From assembly GCA_030323885.1 (NCBI GenBank), contig JASIRB010000109.1:124001-188000 (forward strand): a DNA stretch of 64,000 nt, read 5' to 3'. The position numbers and the translations under genes were made by a program. The notes beneath the pieces are model-generated. The model was not told the origin of the DNA. It searched no databases and saw only the letters and a list, made by a program, of their open reading frames with translations. Positions within the stretch are counted from its first letter, which is position 1, and each line of letters opens with the position of its first letter. Shown here one piece after another: positions 42,000-52,185 of the stretch. The stretch comes from Branchipolynoe longqiensis. Lineage: Eukaryota > Annelida > Polychaeta > Phyllodocida > Polynoidae.

Positions 42000-42460
42000 C
42001 GCCCCCCTCCCACCCCTCTCACCTGCCATCACACCTCACCCCCCACCCCCACCTCACCCCCACCTCACCTACCCCCCACCCCCCACCCCCACCCCCACCC
42101 CCACCCGCGGCTTTGGCCTTAGGGCATGTGACATTGACATTTAAGGGGTAAATTGAATACTTAATGACCAACGCAGGGGGTGGACTCTCCATTAGTTATT
42201 TACTTGTGTGGGTGTGTGTGCGTTTGTATGTGTGTGCGTGTGGGTGTGGGTGTGTGTGTTTGTGTGTGTGGGTCTGTGTGTGTGTGTGGGTCTGTGTGTC
42301 TGTTGTGTGTGTGGGGGGGGGTGTCTGTGTGGGGGTTTCCGTGTGTGTGTCTGTGTGTGGGTGTGTGTCTATGTGTGTGTCTGTGTGTGTCTGTATGTCT
42401 ATGTGTGAGTGTGTATGTGTCTGTGTGTCTATGTGCATCTATATCTGTGTGTGTGAGGTC
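42000..42460. repeat. C-rich tract then GT-rich tract
   Basis: CCCCACCTCACCCCCACC words at 42000-42110. After a short spacer, TGTGTGTGTCTGTGTGGG words fill 42196-42460. Cys/Val frames of up to 108 codons across it are by-products. Confidence 0.9.
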
Positions 42461-42506
42461 CTCATTTACTAACATCTCACCAGACTCACACACTCACTGG
42501 ACGTGA

Positions 42507-42836
42507 CTGGACGCGGTGGCCGAATCATTGAGAGCGCTGACTTCCCCATGTGGAAGGTCGCAAATTTTAATCCCAGCCGAGTCAAACTTATGACTTACCA
42601 AATTTATACTTGTCGCTATCTAGCCTCACGCTCGGCATTAATAGGATAGGAAACGGACTGGTTAGGTCAGTATTAGGATAATGTGACTGAGTGGGATATT
42701 GTGTCATGGTGATACTGCCCTGGTCTCCCAGTGGAGGAGCACTATAAAGTTGGCATGAGTGCACACTGTGAGAAGTGGGTGTCCATCCTGATATCACCTT
42801 GGATTTTGCCAGGACATAAAACCCCAGCAAACAACC
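42507..42836 (+). mobile_element. SINE-B with tail-2-like end
   Basis: GACTGGACGCGGTGGCCGAA head, degenerate B-box, full body, and TTGCCAGGACATAAAACCCC tail. It lies 50 bp upstream of a SINE-A. Confidence 0.87.
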
Positions 42837-42886
42837 TAAATGGCCATCCAAAGTTTTCAATATTTTCATGGCCATACAAAGTGTAT

Positions 42887-43198
42887 GACCAGACGGGATG
42901 GCCGAATGAGTTAGAGCGTCCGTCTCCCGTGTTGGTAGATCGTGGGGTGGTGGGTTCGAACCCTAGTCGAGTCAAACCAATGACTTAAAAATTGATACTT
43001 GTTGCTTCCTAGCCTGGCGCTCGGCATTATTAGGATAGGGCAAGGACTGGTTCACTCAGTGTCAGGATAATGTGACTTAGTGGGATATCAGGTCATGGTG
43101 CTGGCGGCCTGGTCTTCCAGTGGGGCAGCACTATAAAGTTGCCATGAGTGTACACTGTCACAAGTAAGATGTTTCTAGGACGTAAAACAACAACAAAT
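42887..43198 (+). mobile_element. SINE-A with a 3' internal deletion, likely TSD
   Basis: Head GACCAGACGGGATGGCCGAA, B-box GGGTTCGAACCC. The stretch between CACAAGT and AGATGTTTCTAGGACG lost its first hairpin arm. AAAGTGTAT (42878-42886) and AAAGGGTAT (43199-43207) are probable TSDs. Confidence 0.87.
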
Positions 43199-43285
43199 AA
43201 AGGGTATCAAGGCTGTGATAGGGGCGGGGGGTCAGTAAAGTATGACTTTTATCATTTAGTAAAATGTTGATATTTAAAACATTAA

Positions 43286-43830
43286 GGCCCTGTCACATTA
43301 CGGCGTATGGCATTAGCGTATGCCGACATATGCGGTTTTCGACCCATACACCATCATATGCCATCATACGCCGTCATACGCTACACATGAGGTCCCAGCG
43401 GCATCTGAAGCGTATGCCTAACCTATGCCTAACCTATGCCTAACCTATGCCTAACCTATGCCTAACCTACCCCTAGCCTATGGCGGCGTATTCAAAGCGT
43501 ATCCCGACCTATGCGCGGCGTACTGTGATGAGGTTTGACAGTTGTGATTGACAAGTTCAGCGTATGCCCAACCTATGCGTAACCTATGTCGGCGTACGCA
43601 TAGCATACGTCGAGCGTATGAGCAGCATATGAGCCATACGCCGACAATTTTTGAGCATGCTCAAAAAAATTTTGGACGGACGCGCGTATGAGGGCGTATG
43701 ACGGCATATGACGGCGTATGCCAGCGTATGTATAGCGTATGCATAGCGTATGCGAAGCGTATGATGGCGTATGACGGCGTATGGGTCGAAAATCCATACG
43801 CTAACGCCATACGCCGTAGTGTGACACCAC
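43286..43830. mobile_element. M1 MITE with ~100-bp arms, GCGTATG-rich
   Basis: Left GGCCCTGTCACATTACGGCG is answered by CGCCGTAGTGTGACACCAC. The arms keep matching inwards (GTTTTCGACCCATAC / GTATGGGTCGAAAATC). The interior includes five tandem CCTAACCTATG words. TTAA precedes it at 43282-43285. Confidence 0.82.
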
Positions 43831-43879
43831 TTTTACAGAACGTTGGGGGTATGCAAGAGACACCCGGCGGGTGTCAATC

Positions 43880-44147
43880 CAGCGTACGCCCAACCTATGC
43901 TGACGTACCCCTAACCTATGCGTAACCTATGCCGGCGTATGCTTAGCATACGCCTAGCGTATGAGCAGCGTATGATCCATCCACTGCCATACGCTGAAAA
44001 TTTTGAGCAAGGAAACAGGCTTGTTGGAGGATCGGCGTATGACGGCATATGTCGGCGTAGCGTATGGCGGCGTATACCGACGTATATGACGTAACACGCT
44101 TACGCCGCCGTACGCTCCCGCAAAAACCCCTAATGTGACAGCCCCTT
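43880..44147. mobile_element. Right part of a second M1 MITE
   Basis: It ends CCCGCAAAAACCCCTAATGT then GACAGCCCC, followed by TTTAA. This is the inverse of the left end at 14206. The interior has CCTAACCTATG and GGCGTATGAC words. The left end is missing. It may form one composite with 43286-43830. Confidence 0.7.
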
Positions 44148-44456
44148 TAATAATCAATCATATTCTTGTCTTTACGTTGCGTAGTAAAATGTTGATGTGT
44201 ACTATTTTGTGGAGAACGGGAGCGGGAAAAGTAGCACGCTTTGTACGACCGTGAAAATGTTGAAAACGTTGGACGGCCCCTAATACAATAACTGGATATT
44301 ATGGTTTAATGTATGAGGATGTGACCTCACCTATTTCAGCTGACAGTGACATCAATTTTACTGTCTTTTGACACATATTATATTCTTCTTTTTTTTTTAA
44401 TTAAAAAAAATAAAAAAAAATAAACAAGTAACAGGTCGATAGAATAAATTCAACTC

Positions 44457-44521
44457 ACTTTTCAGTGTGAATATGGTCTTCATTGCAGACACATCATAAA
44501 ATCAACATTAATCAACCAATC
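44457..44521 (+). mobile_element. LINE 3' tail fragment, ATCA-type
   Basis: CAGTGTGAATATGGTCTTC, GCAGACACATCATAAAATC and AATCAACCAATCAAC. It is diverged from the 8985-9056 tail. Confidence 0.55.
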
Positions 44522-44779
44522 AACTCCTTGCGAGAGGTTGTGGGTTCGATCTTGGGCCGAGACATGACAATGACTTACAAACATTTAGCATTGTCGCTAC
44601 CTAGCAAGGTGCTAGGCATTACTAGGATAGGACAAGGAACGGTGTGGGAGGTTAAAAATCCCTTGGGTTGGTAAAAGTGTGGGCTTAGGCTTTCTATCGA
44701 CAAACTGTCTAACGATGAAAACAAGTCTATTCAGACTTATCCGTGATAGGCAGTATAAATCTTCAAGAAAAAAAGAAAG

Positions 44780-44812
<33 letters not shown>
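44522..44812 (+). mobile_element. Chimeric SINE: A/B-type head joined to a SINE-D end, poly-A
   Basis: GTTGTGGGTTCGATCTTGG (B-box) and GCTAGGCATTACTAGGATAG belong to the A/B body. From GGTGTGGGAGGTTAAAAATC on, it is SINE-D to CAGTATAAATCTTCAAG, then ~40 A residues. The switch is near 44640. Confidence 0.78.
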
Positions 44813-44814
<2 letters not shown>

Positions 44815-44844
44815 CACAGATTAAAACTGACCGTGAGTATATAA

Positions 44845-44945
44845 ATTAGCATAGTCCGATGGTTTTAAGCTTATACCATATTTATACAGATAAATATGCC
44901 GTATTTATTCAGATAAATATTATCCTTATAATCACACCTTACTTT
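44845..44945 (+). mobile_element. M2 MITE left-end fragment
   Basis: TAGCATAGTCCGATGGTTTT followed by AT-rich M2-like sequence. It stops at a SINE-E fragment. Confidence 0.55.
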
Positions 44946-44949
44946 AGTA

Positions 44950-45230
44950 GGATCCTGCACAAGCTGCATCAGGGATCCTAGGTAGCCCAGTGGTTAGGAC
45001 ACTCGCCTCGGAAAGAGTACCCTATGTGGCGGCAGCGGGTATCCTCCAAAGAAATATGTCAGAATGATCATATATTTGACGTCCAATAGACGATGATAAA
45101 AATCCATGTGCTCTAGAGGCGTCATTAAACAAAACAAACTTTGCTTTCCTTTCGGAATGGCAGACATGTGGGTTCGAGTTCCAGTCTGGGCATGATGTTC
45201 AGACTATTTGAGAACACTATCTGTCTATCT
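44950..45230 (+). mobile_element. SINE-E fragment containing the 3' part of a SINE-C
   Basis: GCATCAGGGATCCTAGGTAG, GTGGTTAGGACACTCGCC (head) and GGGTTCGAGTTCC (B-box) are separated by 45015-45150. That stretch is SINE-C from AAAGAGTACCCTATGTGG to CTCTAGAGGCGTCATTAAAC. Confidence 0.78.
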
Positions 45231-45259
45231 CAGTATCTGCCCAAATCTACCTCCAGCTT

Positions 45260-45880
45260 CACTCTACATCCCCCCCCCAAATCTACCCCACCCCCACCCC
45301 CAACCCCAAAGAGAAAGAATTCAACCCCCCCGATCCCCCCCCCCCTCACCACACATACAAACACACACCTGCTGGGTTCGGCTCCAATGCACCCCTATGC
45401 ACCCCCTCGTCCCCTCCCCACACACACTTGTCTGTAGATAGGGGTCATCACACCTCCACCCTTGTCACCCCCACCCCCACCCCTCCCAAGCAGCCCACCC
45501 CCACCCCCACCCCCACCCAAACCCCCCCTAATTACACCCTACAGGTAATCGAACCTGTCCCAGATCCTCCACACCTGATGTTGACATCACGTTCAACCTC
45601 ACCTGGCAGTGACAGAGGCAGCAGGGGGTGGTGGGGGTGGTGTGGGGTGTGGGGGGCCATGTGGGTGTGGGGGGGGCAGTCGAAGGGTGATGGAATTCAC
45701 GGGGCACAGGGGTTTTCTTTCAGTCGTCTGCTCTGACAAAGTGTGGCTTGATGCGTGGTATGACAATGCACTGAGAATAGCATTGGTTGGGTGGGTGGGT
45801 GGGTGGGTGGGGGGGGGCAATTAAAATGTCGTCTGCTGTCGCCTAGGTGATGGTTGCGGACATTCAGTGCCAGACGACAA
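45260..45880. repeat. C-rich and G-rich low-complexity tracts
   Basis: CCCACCCCCACC words at 45265-45550, GGTGGGGGTGGTGTGGGG at 45630-45680 and a (GGGT)n run at 45785-45812. Nothing coding. Confidence 0.8.
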
Positions 45881-45884
45881 TGTC

Positions 45885-46712
45885 GGTGCGTGCTGATGGC
45901 ATTAAGCCTGAGCAGATGACATTTAGCTTGAGCAGACGACAATTAGCATAAGCAGACGATATTTAGCCTGAGCAAATGATATTTAGCTTCAGCAGACGGC
46001 ATTTAGCTTAAGCAGACGATATTTAGCCTAAGCAGACGGCATTTAGCCTGAGGAGACATTTAGCCTGAACATATGATATATAGCCTCAGAAGATGATATT
46101 TAGCCTGAGCAGACGACATTTAGCCTAAGCAGATGACATTTAGCCTAAGCAGATAATATTTAGCTCGAGCAGACAACATTTAGCCTAAGCAGATGACATT
46201 TAGCCTAAGCAGATGATATTTTAGCTTGAGCAGACGACAATTACCCTCAGCCTTCAACATTTAGCCTAACCAGACGAAATTTAGCCTAAGCGGACAACAT
46301 TTAGCCTGAGCAGACAATATTTAGCCTGAACAGATGATGTTTAGCCTGAGAAGATGATATTTAGCCTGGGCAGATGATATTTAGCCTCAGCAGATGACGA
46401 TTAGCCTAAGCAGACGACATTTAGCCAGAACAGACGACATTTAGCCGGAACAGATGATATTTAGTCTGAGAAGATGATATTTAGCCTGAGCAGACAATAT
46501 TTAGCCTGACCAGATGACATTTAGCCTGACCAGATGAAATTTAGCCTAAGCAGACAACATTTAGCCTGAGCAGACAACATTTAGCCTGAACAGATGATGT
46601 TTAGCCTGAGCAGACGATATTTAGCCTGACCAGACATTTAGCCTAAGAAGATGACATTTAGCCTAAGCAGACAACATTTAGGTTCAGCAGATGACATATA
46701 GCTTGAACAGGT
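45885..46712. repeat. 20-bp minisatellite, ~40 units
   Basis: The unit is TGAGCAGACGACATTTAGCC with TAAGCAGATGATATTTAGCC variants. Both strands are stop-rich. Confidence 0.95.
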
Positions 46713-46769
46713 TACTATGGCAGTTTACTAATTAATGGGGGGTACCATCTACTTCTGTTTAAATACAGG

Positions 46770-47075
46770 TGTCGTGGGGGTGAATGGGAAATATTACGCC
46801 TAAATTGGGATTCGAACCCACACTTATTGCCATTCCATGGCTACAGTGCTAGCCATTATACCACCTAGGATCCCTGATGCAATCATCCTATCCACGACCG
46901 TCCTAAGTGATATGACCTTCAATGTTGCCAGGACGTAAAACTCCAACAACCAACGAACCCTATCCACGCCTGCCATTACACCACCTAGGCCCCCAGATGC
47001 GATCACCCTATGCATGCCCGCCTGTCTATGTGGCTCCTCGCCGGAGAGGTCAGTGCAGACTACTACAGTAGATAG
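46770..47075 (-). mobile_element. SINE-E (minus) with a nested SINE tail
   Basis: GATTCGAACCCACAC (B-box inverse), TAGCCATTATACCACCTAGG (head inverse) and GGAGAGGTCAGTGCAGAC (linker). The tail-only insert lies at 46897-46958. Confidence 0.85.
46897..46958 (+). mobile_element. Tail-only retroposon (tail-2), 62 bp, 10-bp TSD
   Basis: CCTATCCACG is at 46887-46896 and 46959-46968. The insert starts ACCGTCCTAAGTGATATGAC and ends with AACTCCAACAACCAACGAA. The host SINE-E reads through this site in other copies. Confidence 0.85.
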
Positions 47076-47094
47076 CGGGGTAGTTGAGATGCTT

Positions 47095-47360
47095 GGGTAT
47101 TCTGAGTTCCGCTGGTCCCTCAGGAAGGACTGAAGCTGTGTCGTACCCAGCATGCCGGTTCACAGCTTCGGCTTACATGGCAGTCGGTTGGAGGAGGCGA
47201 TGAATGTACATGCATACGCAAAGTGGTATTTTATCTGATGTAAAATATTCACTCGGGACAATTTCATTGTAATCTACATTCGATATAAATGTATGGCAGG
47301 AACCCTGACGAGGTTTGGTCATCAGGAGACATGTGGTTATCGGTGCAAAGTGGGGGGAGG
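47095..47360. repeat. Hairpin family copy
   Basis: GTTCCGCTGGTCCCTCAGG, then GAAGCTGTGTCGTACCCAGC faced by GGTTCACAGCTTCGG. GTGGTTATCGGTGCAAAGTG at 47331 matches TTGGTTATCGGTGCAAATTG at 53960, so the family extends ~270 bp. Confidence 0.6.
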
Positions 47361-47369
47361 GTCTATAGT

Positions 47370-47882
47370 GAAGTGTAGTGGTCGGCACTGACCTCTCAGG
47401 CAAGGAGCCGCATAGACAGGTAGGCTTGGATAGTGTGGTGATATCAGGGAGCCCAGGTGGTGTAATGATTAGCACACTGGCCCGGAATGCAAAGAGATGT
47501 GGGTTTGAGTCCCACTCTAGGCGCTATATTTCCCATTTTCATCACCCCAACGACACTGGTTGCCGTGACCATGATCCTGTACAAGCTACGTGCTGTATAG
47601 TTGTTGAACCTACCCTGTGTATGTATGTGTTAGTGCATTGCCTGTATGTATGTAATTGTAAGCATTAAAAGACTTACAATTCCAGGGGGATGAGTGTAGT
47701 GGTCTGCACTGACCTCTCAGGCAAGTAACCACATAGACAGGTAGGCGTGGGTAAAAGTGTGTTGATATCAGGGATCCTATGTGGTGTAATGGTTAGCACA
47801 CTGGCCCGGAATGCAAAGAGATGTGGGTTCGAGTCCCGCTCTAGGCGCTATATTTCCCATTTTCATCACCCGCCACGACAGC
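47370..47882 (+). mobile_element. Dimer of 323-bp SINE-E units
   Basis: Heads TGTAATGATTAGCACACTGG (47461) and TGTAATGGTTAGCACACTGG (47784) are 323 bp apart. Each has GTGGGTTTGAGTCCC/GTGGGTTCGAGTCCC and TTTCCCATTTTCATCACCC. Between them lie GATCCTGTACAAGCTACG and the ATTGTAAGCATT / CTTACAATTCC hairpin. Best reference for the long unit. Confidence 0.9.
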
Positions 47883-48029
47883 TTTTAGCATTTAGCTTTC
47901 TGCTGTGAGAGTGATTGATGTCCATGAGTCGGTCTTAATGTCTCTCAGCTTCAGGTTTCTCTTGATAGTGTTATTATTATTTATTGTACGGTAATAAGCT
48001 ATTGGTATTTAAATTCTTTTAAATTATTA

Positions 48030-48560
48030 TTATTATTGTTTATTGTACAGTTCACTGGCTATAGGTAACCAGCCAACTAACCAATTGTAGGACTAACAAA
48101 CTCTCAGAGGGTATGGAGATGTGGGAGAATGCTTACAAACAGAAACCGTGATGAAAGTGGCACTCATGGAGTACATGACAAAGGAGTACAAACTCGCTCA
48201 CGACACACTCAGCCAGAATTGCCGGTGATATCCGAGCTTGTGGGCATGGACATAGACCTGTACTGTGGCCGCAGCGGAAACCAAGACTATCAAGACCACC
48301 AAAGACTGGTAGATGAATGCATACCAGAACTGAACGCCTACATCCACCACCTAAATAACAGCCGAAACAGTGAAGTAGCCGTACCGAGGTATGCTAACTA
48401 CATACACAAAACAAGGCATGGGAGGAGATCGGCGCGGTATGGCATAGGCATGACAGATGGCATACATTACAATGAGGAATATGCCAAATACGTCGCTACC
48501 AGGCTGACAAAAAGCATCACCGAGAACTGGGAAAAACACCACCAGGGCTCCAAACCATGA
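48030..48560 (+). pseudogene. CR1-like LINE ORF1 fragment (SGNH/esterase-like C-terminus)
   Basis: The frame containing ATG 48129 is open from at least 48084 to the stop at 48558-48560. The first Met may not be the true start. Near the end GIGMTDGIHYNEEYAKYVA carries a D-x-x-H pair (DGIH) typical of the last block of SGNH/GDSL hydrolases. Such domains occur in ORF1 proteins of CR1-group LINEs. The N-terminal GDSL and GxND blocks are not visible, so the piece is 5'-truncated. It sits ~250 bp upstream of the endonuclease, as expected of one LINE. Confidence 0.65.
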
Positions 48561-48815
48561 GTATCACAAACTTTCTAAAGGATAAGTAATACCATGTAAT
48601 AGCTAACACGCACTGCAGGACACATACCTTCCTGCACACACACCGGTACAATCTACAGTGGTGTATATCATGACTATATACAAAAACAGGCTGTATGTGC
48701 TGCATGCACCAGCACATACACCCCAAAACAGTCATTAATAAATATTAAATCTAAACAAAGTTAAAACGTGCGAAATCAAGCAGCCACTAACCTAAAAGAT
48801 GGTAGAAGCAATTGA

Positions 48816-50282
48816 ATGCAAACTGGGGAGGGGCACACACTTTGCCCACCCAAACTGCCAGAGTGCATAACAAAAATAGACATAATAAAAATACACCTAC
48901 AAATTGAAAATCTTGATGTACTAACACTGTCGGAAACCTGGTTCACCGACCACCAAGACAACACCCTCAACATAGATGGGTATAGGCTTGTACGTAATGA
49001 CAGACAGCAAAACAATATAACAAACCAAACAAAAAAAAGGCGGAGGTGTTGCAATTTACTGCAAAACCTCCAAAAACCTAGACACTGAAGTTCTAAAACC
49101 AGCAAATCTTTCAAATGAGCACATGGAACTACTGTGGTGCCTAATAAAAAACGAGAATCAGGCAAACATAGCCATAGCAAGCCTCTACAGACCACTGTCA
49201 GGAGACATAGAAGTATTCCTTGAAGCCCTAGATAGAAGCATAAACACAGTGCAGAAATTAACAAGTGCAGAAATCTTTGTACTAGGAGATTTCAATGTAA
49301 ACTACAACAGCAATGACAAAAATAAACTAATGTTACAAACCGCTATCAAAATCTTAGGCCTACAGCAACTCATTACTGAAAACACGAGGTTAAGCAAAAA
49401 CAGCTCAACAATTGATCTAATACTAACCAACTCAAACCATGGCACAAAATGGGGCACTAGAAGCTGGGGTATAAGTGATCATGAGCTAATATATGTAACC
49501 AGGAACAAACTCAAAAGCACAAACCACTATGCCTCAAACCACTAGATGGGCAGATCCCCACAAAATTACTCAGAAGAAATGCTTAAAAGCCACTTACACC
49601 AAAACATAAACAACATCACCAAAAACAGAGATGACACTGATACCTACTGGAACAATATCATCACAGAGATAACAAAAATCACTAGACGAGATGTGTCCCA
49701 TAAAGAAACTAAAAATACCACAAAATCAAGACCCATGGGTAGACAGAGAACTACTGACACTCATCACAACCAAGCGAAAACTCGGTGACAAAGCTAAGCA
49801 TACAAAAGATCCAGAAGATAAAATGGCCAGAAATCACTCTCTCAAAGTGGTAAAGACAGCAAAAAAGAAATACATCATAAAGCAAGACAAGGACTGGGGA
49901 AGCAACACAAATAAGTTCTGGAAAAATGTAAACCTGCTATTCCCCCCCAAAAACACTGAAGAGCGAATACATTTCCATGGTCAATGAAGGGAATATGCTT
50001 ACAAATAGTGATGCAGCAAATAAACTAAACACACACTTCGCCACGGTAGGGCAAGAATTATCACACAAATTCACAAGAAACTGGGAAAACAAATCAGACA
50101 ATATCCAAGATGAAATCCCCACCTGCAAAACCAACATAAAAGAGATAACAAAATTAATAAATGACATAGACACAAACAAACCAAGTGGAATAGATGGGAT
50201 CCCTACAAAAATACTGAAGGAGGCATTTCAAGCCATCCCAGATACCATGGTGGACCTGTTCAACATCTCCTTTGAAAAATAA
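48816..50282 (+). pseudogene. CR1-like LINE ORF2: endonuclease and start of reverse transcriptase
   Basis: APE-type endonuclease motifs are in order: LTLSETWFTDH (~48930), GGGVAIYC (~49039), SLYRPLSGD (~49180), LGDFNVNY (~49288) and GISDHELIYV (~49470). A helical linker follows. Then NKPSGIDGIPTKILKEAF (~50178) is the opening of the RT domain, and the element ends. Lesions: a frame change at the 8-A run near 49037, an in-frame TAG at 49543-49545, and frame changes near 49690 and 49975. The RT catalytic core is absent. It is dead. Family assignment to the CR1/L2 group is inference from ORF1 plus APE. Confidence 0.85.
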
Positions 50283-50583
50283 CTAACATAGATCACTAAC
50301 CACAATCCATAATCTTAAGAAACACAGACCGATAACTGCCCAGCATTGAAAACAAGCTCGATCAACCGAACTTATATGCTATGGACAACATAAACATTCC
50401 ATAAAAAAAAAAAACAGAGAGGGAACACATGCAATAGATAGCCACACAATACCCAAATGTGACAAAGCAAGGGGAACCAAGATACTATTATTGTCTAGTG
50501 GTGAAAACAAATAATTAAACTTAACCGCTATGGGCACCATAAATACACCGTCACAAAAAGAATGTATTAGAATTTTGAATGTC
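50283..50583. other. AT-rich remnant after the LINE
   Basis: CACAGACCGATAACTGCCC resembles the YRPIT region of LINE RTs in one frame, but stops interrupt it. It may be further decayed ORF2. A poly-A run lies near 50403. Confidence 0.35.
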
Positions 50584-50712
50584 ACTTAAAAATTGATACG
50601 TTTAGCTACCTAGCCTGGTGAACGGCATTACTAGGATAGGGCAAGGAGCAGTGGAATGAGGAAGACCAATTGTCCGCGATTGAAATTTCCCCTGCTTAAA
50701 CAACAAATGTTC
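50584..50712 (+). mobile_element. Short SINE with tail-3
   Basis: ACTTAAAAATTGATACG, CCTAGCCTGGTGAACGGC and ACTAGGATAGGGCAAGGA run straight into GCAGTGGAATGAGGAAGACC, GAAATTTCCCCTGCTTAAAC. It has the same junction as 9382-9609. Confidence 0.78.
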
Positions 50713-51228
50713 AAAAAAGGAAAATTAAACAAAACAAAAATTAAAAGAATTTTTGTTATACCGCTACATAGTCACACACACACATACAACACACACACAC
50801 AACACACACACACATAGTGCGGCCTATCTCCTCCACACAGGTGGTCTGATTGCAATGTGACGGTTCAAAGGTGGATTTAGAATTCCCAAAAGCCTTGAAG
50901 TGAAACCACAAACATTTGGTGAAATGGACACTGGTGTTGTGGTCGGGGGAAGTCTGTGTGTGTGTATGTGTGTGTGTGGTGGTTGTGGTGGTGGTGGTGG
51001 TGCAGGGAGGGTGCGAGCACCAGTGTAGGGTGAGGTGGTATTTTGGGGATTATCTGCACAGATCCTGTTATAAGGATACGGTGATTCCCCACCACGTCAC
51101 CAGAGGGCAGTGGGTGGGTGGGCGAAAATGAAGGAGGTTGGTTCGCAATGTTAAAATTATTATATGATTAATTTGTATTTATATATACCATAAGTAATAT
51201 GTAATATACAGTAAAGTACACGAATTAT
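50713..51228. other. CA/GT microsatellites, otherwise unassigned
   Basis: CACACACAACACACAC at 50770-50815 and GTGTGTGTATGTGTGTG at 50955-50980, followed by GGTGGTGGTGG. No gene. Confidence 0.5.
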
Positions 51229-51229
51229 A

Positions 51230-51765
51230 TTTAGTATAATATATATAATTATATATTTGTTTATTTATATATTTATATTTTTTATATATTTATGTATTCA
51301 TATATTTATGTATTCATATATTTATATATTTATATATGTATATAGTCATACATTTATATATTCATGTATTTTTACATTTTATATATTTATGTATTCATAT
51401 ATTTATATAGTCATATATTTATATATTTATGTGTATTATAATTAATTATAATAATATAAATAATGGAGACCCCTCAATTTTCATTTTTTAGGTGGGCATA
51501 TTTATGAGTCCTGCCAGAGAACTAATAAAATAGTACTCAGCCCAACTCTGGTTTATTTACCTTCTTGTCGTAGTGACCTTTATATAGTCATATATATATA
51601 TATTCATATATTTGTATATTCATATATTTATATATTCTTATATTTATATATTCATTTATTTTTATATTCATATATTTATATATTTATATATATCATAAGT
51701 AATATGTAATATATAGTACAGTGCATGAATTATATTAATACATATATATATATATATTTTTTTCT
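51230..51765. repeat. AT-rich (TATTCATATATTTATA) repeats around a dispersed repeat
   Basis: ATATTTATATATTCATAT-type units fill 51230-51430 and 51585-51760. Between them, 51430-51585 is the second copy of the repeat at 11305-11610 (AGGTGGGCATATTTATG, ACTCAGCCCAACTCTG). Confidence 0.85.
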
Positions 51766-52140
51766 TTTCCTATTACATTACTAATTAAGTAGGGGAAATT
51801 TCAATCGCAGACAGTTGGTCTTCCTCATTTCACCACTCATTTTCCTATTTTAATAATACTGAGGAGGATAATCATATCAGGACGGACACGCTACTTGTGA
51901 CAGTGTGCACTCATGGTGACTTTATAGTGCTGCCCCACCGGGGGACCAGACCGCCAGTGCCTGATATCCCACTCAGTCACGTTATCCTGACACTGAGCCA
52001 ACCAGTCCTTGCCCTATCCTATTAATGCCCAGCACCAGGCTAGGTAGGGAGAAGTATCAATTTTGAAGTCATCGTTTAGACTCAGCCAGGGTTTGAACCC
52101 TATGACCTGCCACATGGAAAGCGGATGCTCAACTCATTCA
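51765..52140 (-). mobile_element. SINE-A/B body with tail-3 fragment
   Basis: Tail-3 (AGTAGGGGAAATTTCAATCG on the plus strand) at 51790-51840 is followed by a SINE body. The body has AATCATATCAGGACGG, TGACTTTATAGTGCTGCC and GGTTTGAACCCTATGAC (B-box inverse). The head end near 52135 is degenerate. Confidence 0.72.
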
Positions 52141-52185
52141 ATCTCAATCTATATATCTATGTACCAAACACAATATGTACAATAT

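Noticed and set aside
47455..47530. Functional tRNA-Gln gene
   Set aside because: A- and B-box-like sequences are present, but the unit is repeated with SINE linkers, and acceptor pairing is not convincing. It is a tRNA-derived SINE head.
48129..48560. A host gene encoding an SGNH-type hydrolase
   Set aside because: It lies immediately upstream of a LINE endonuclease in the same orientation and is truncated. An ORF1 fragment of a CR1-like LINE explains it better.
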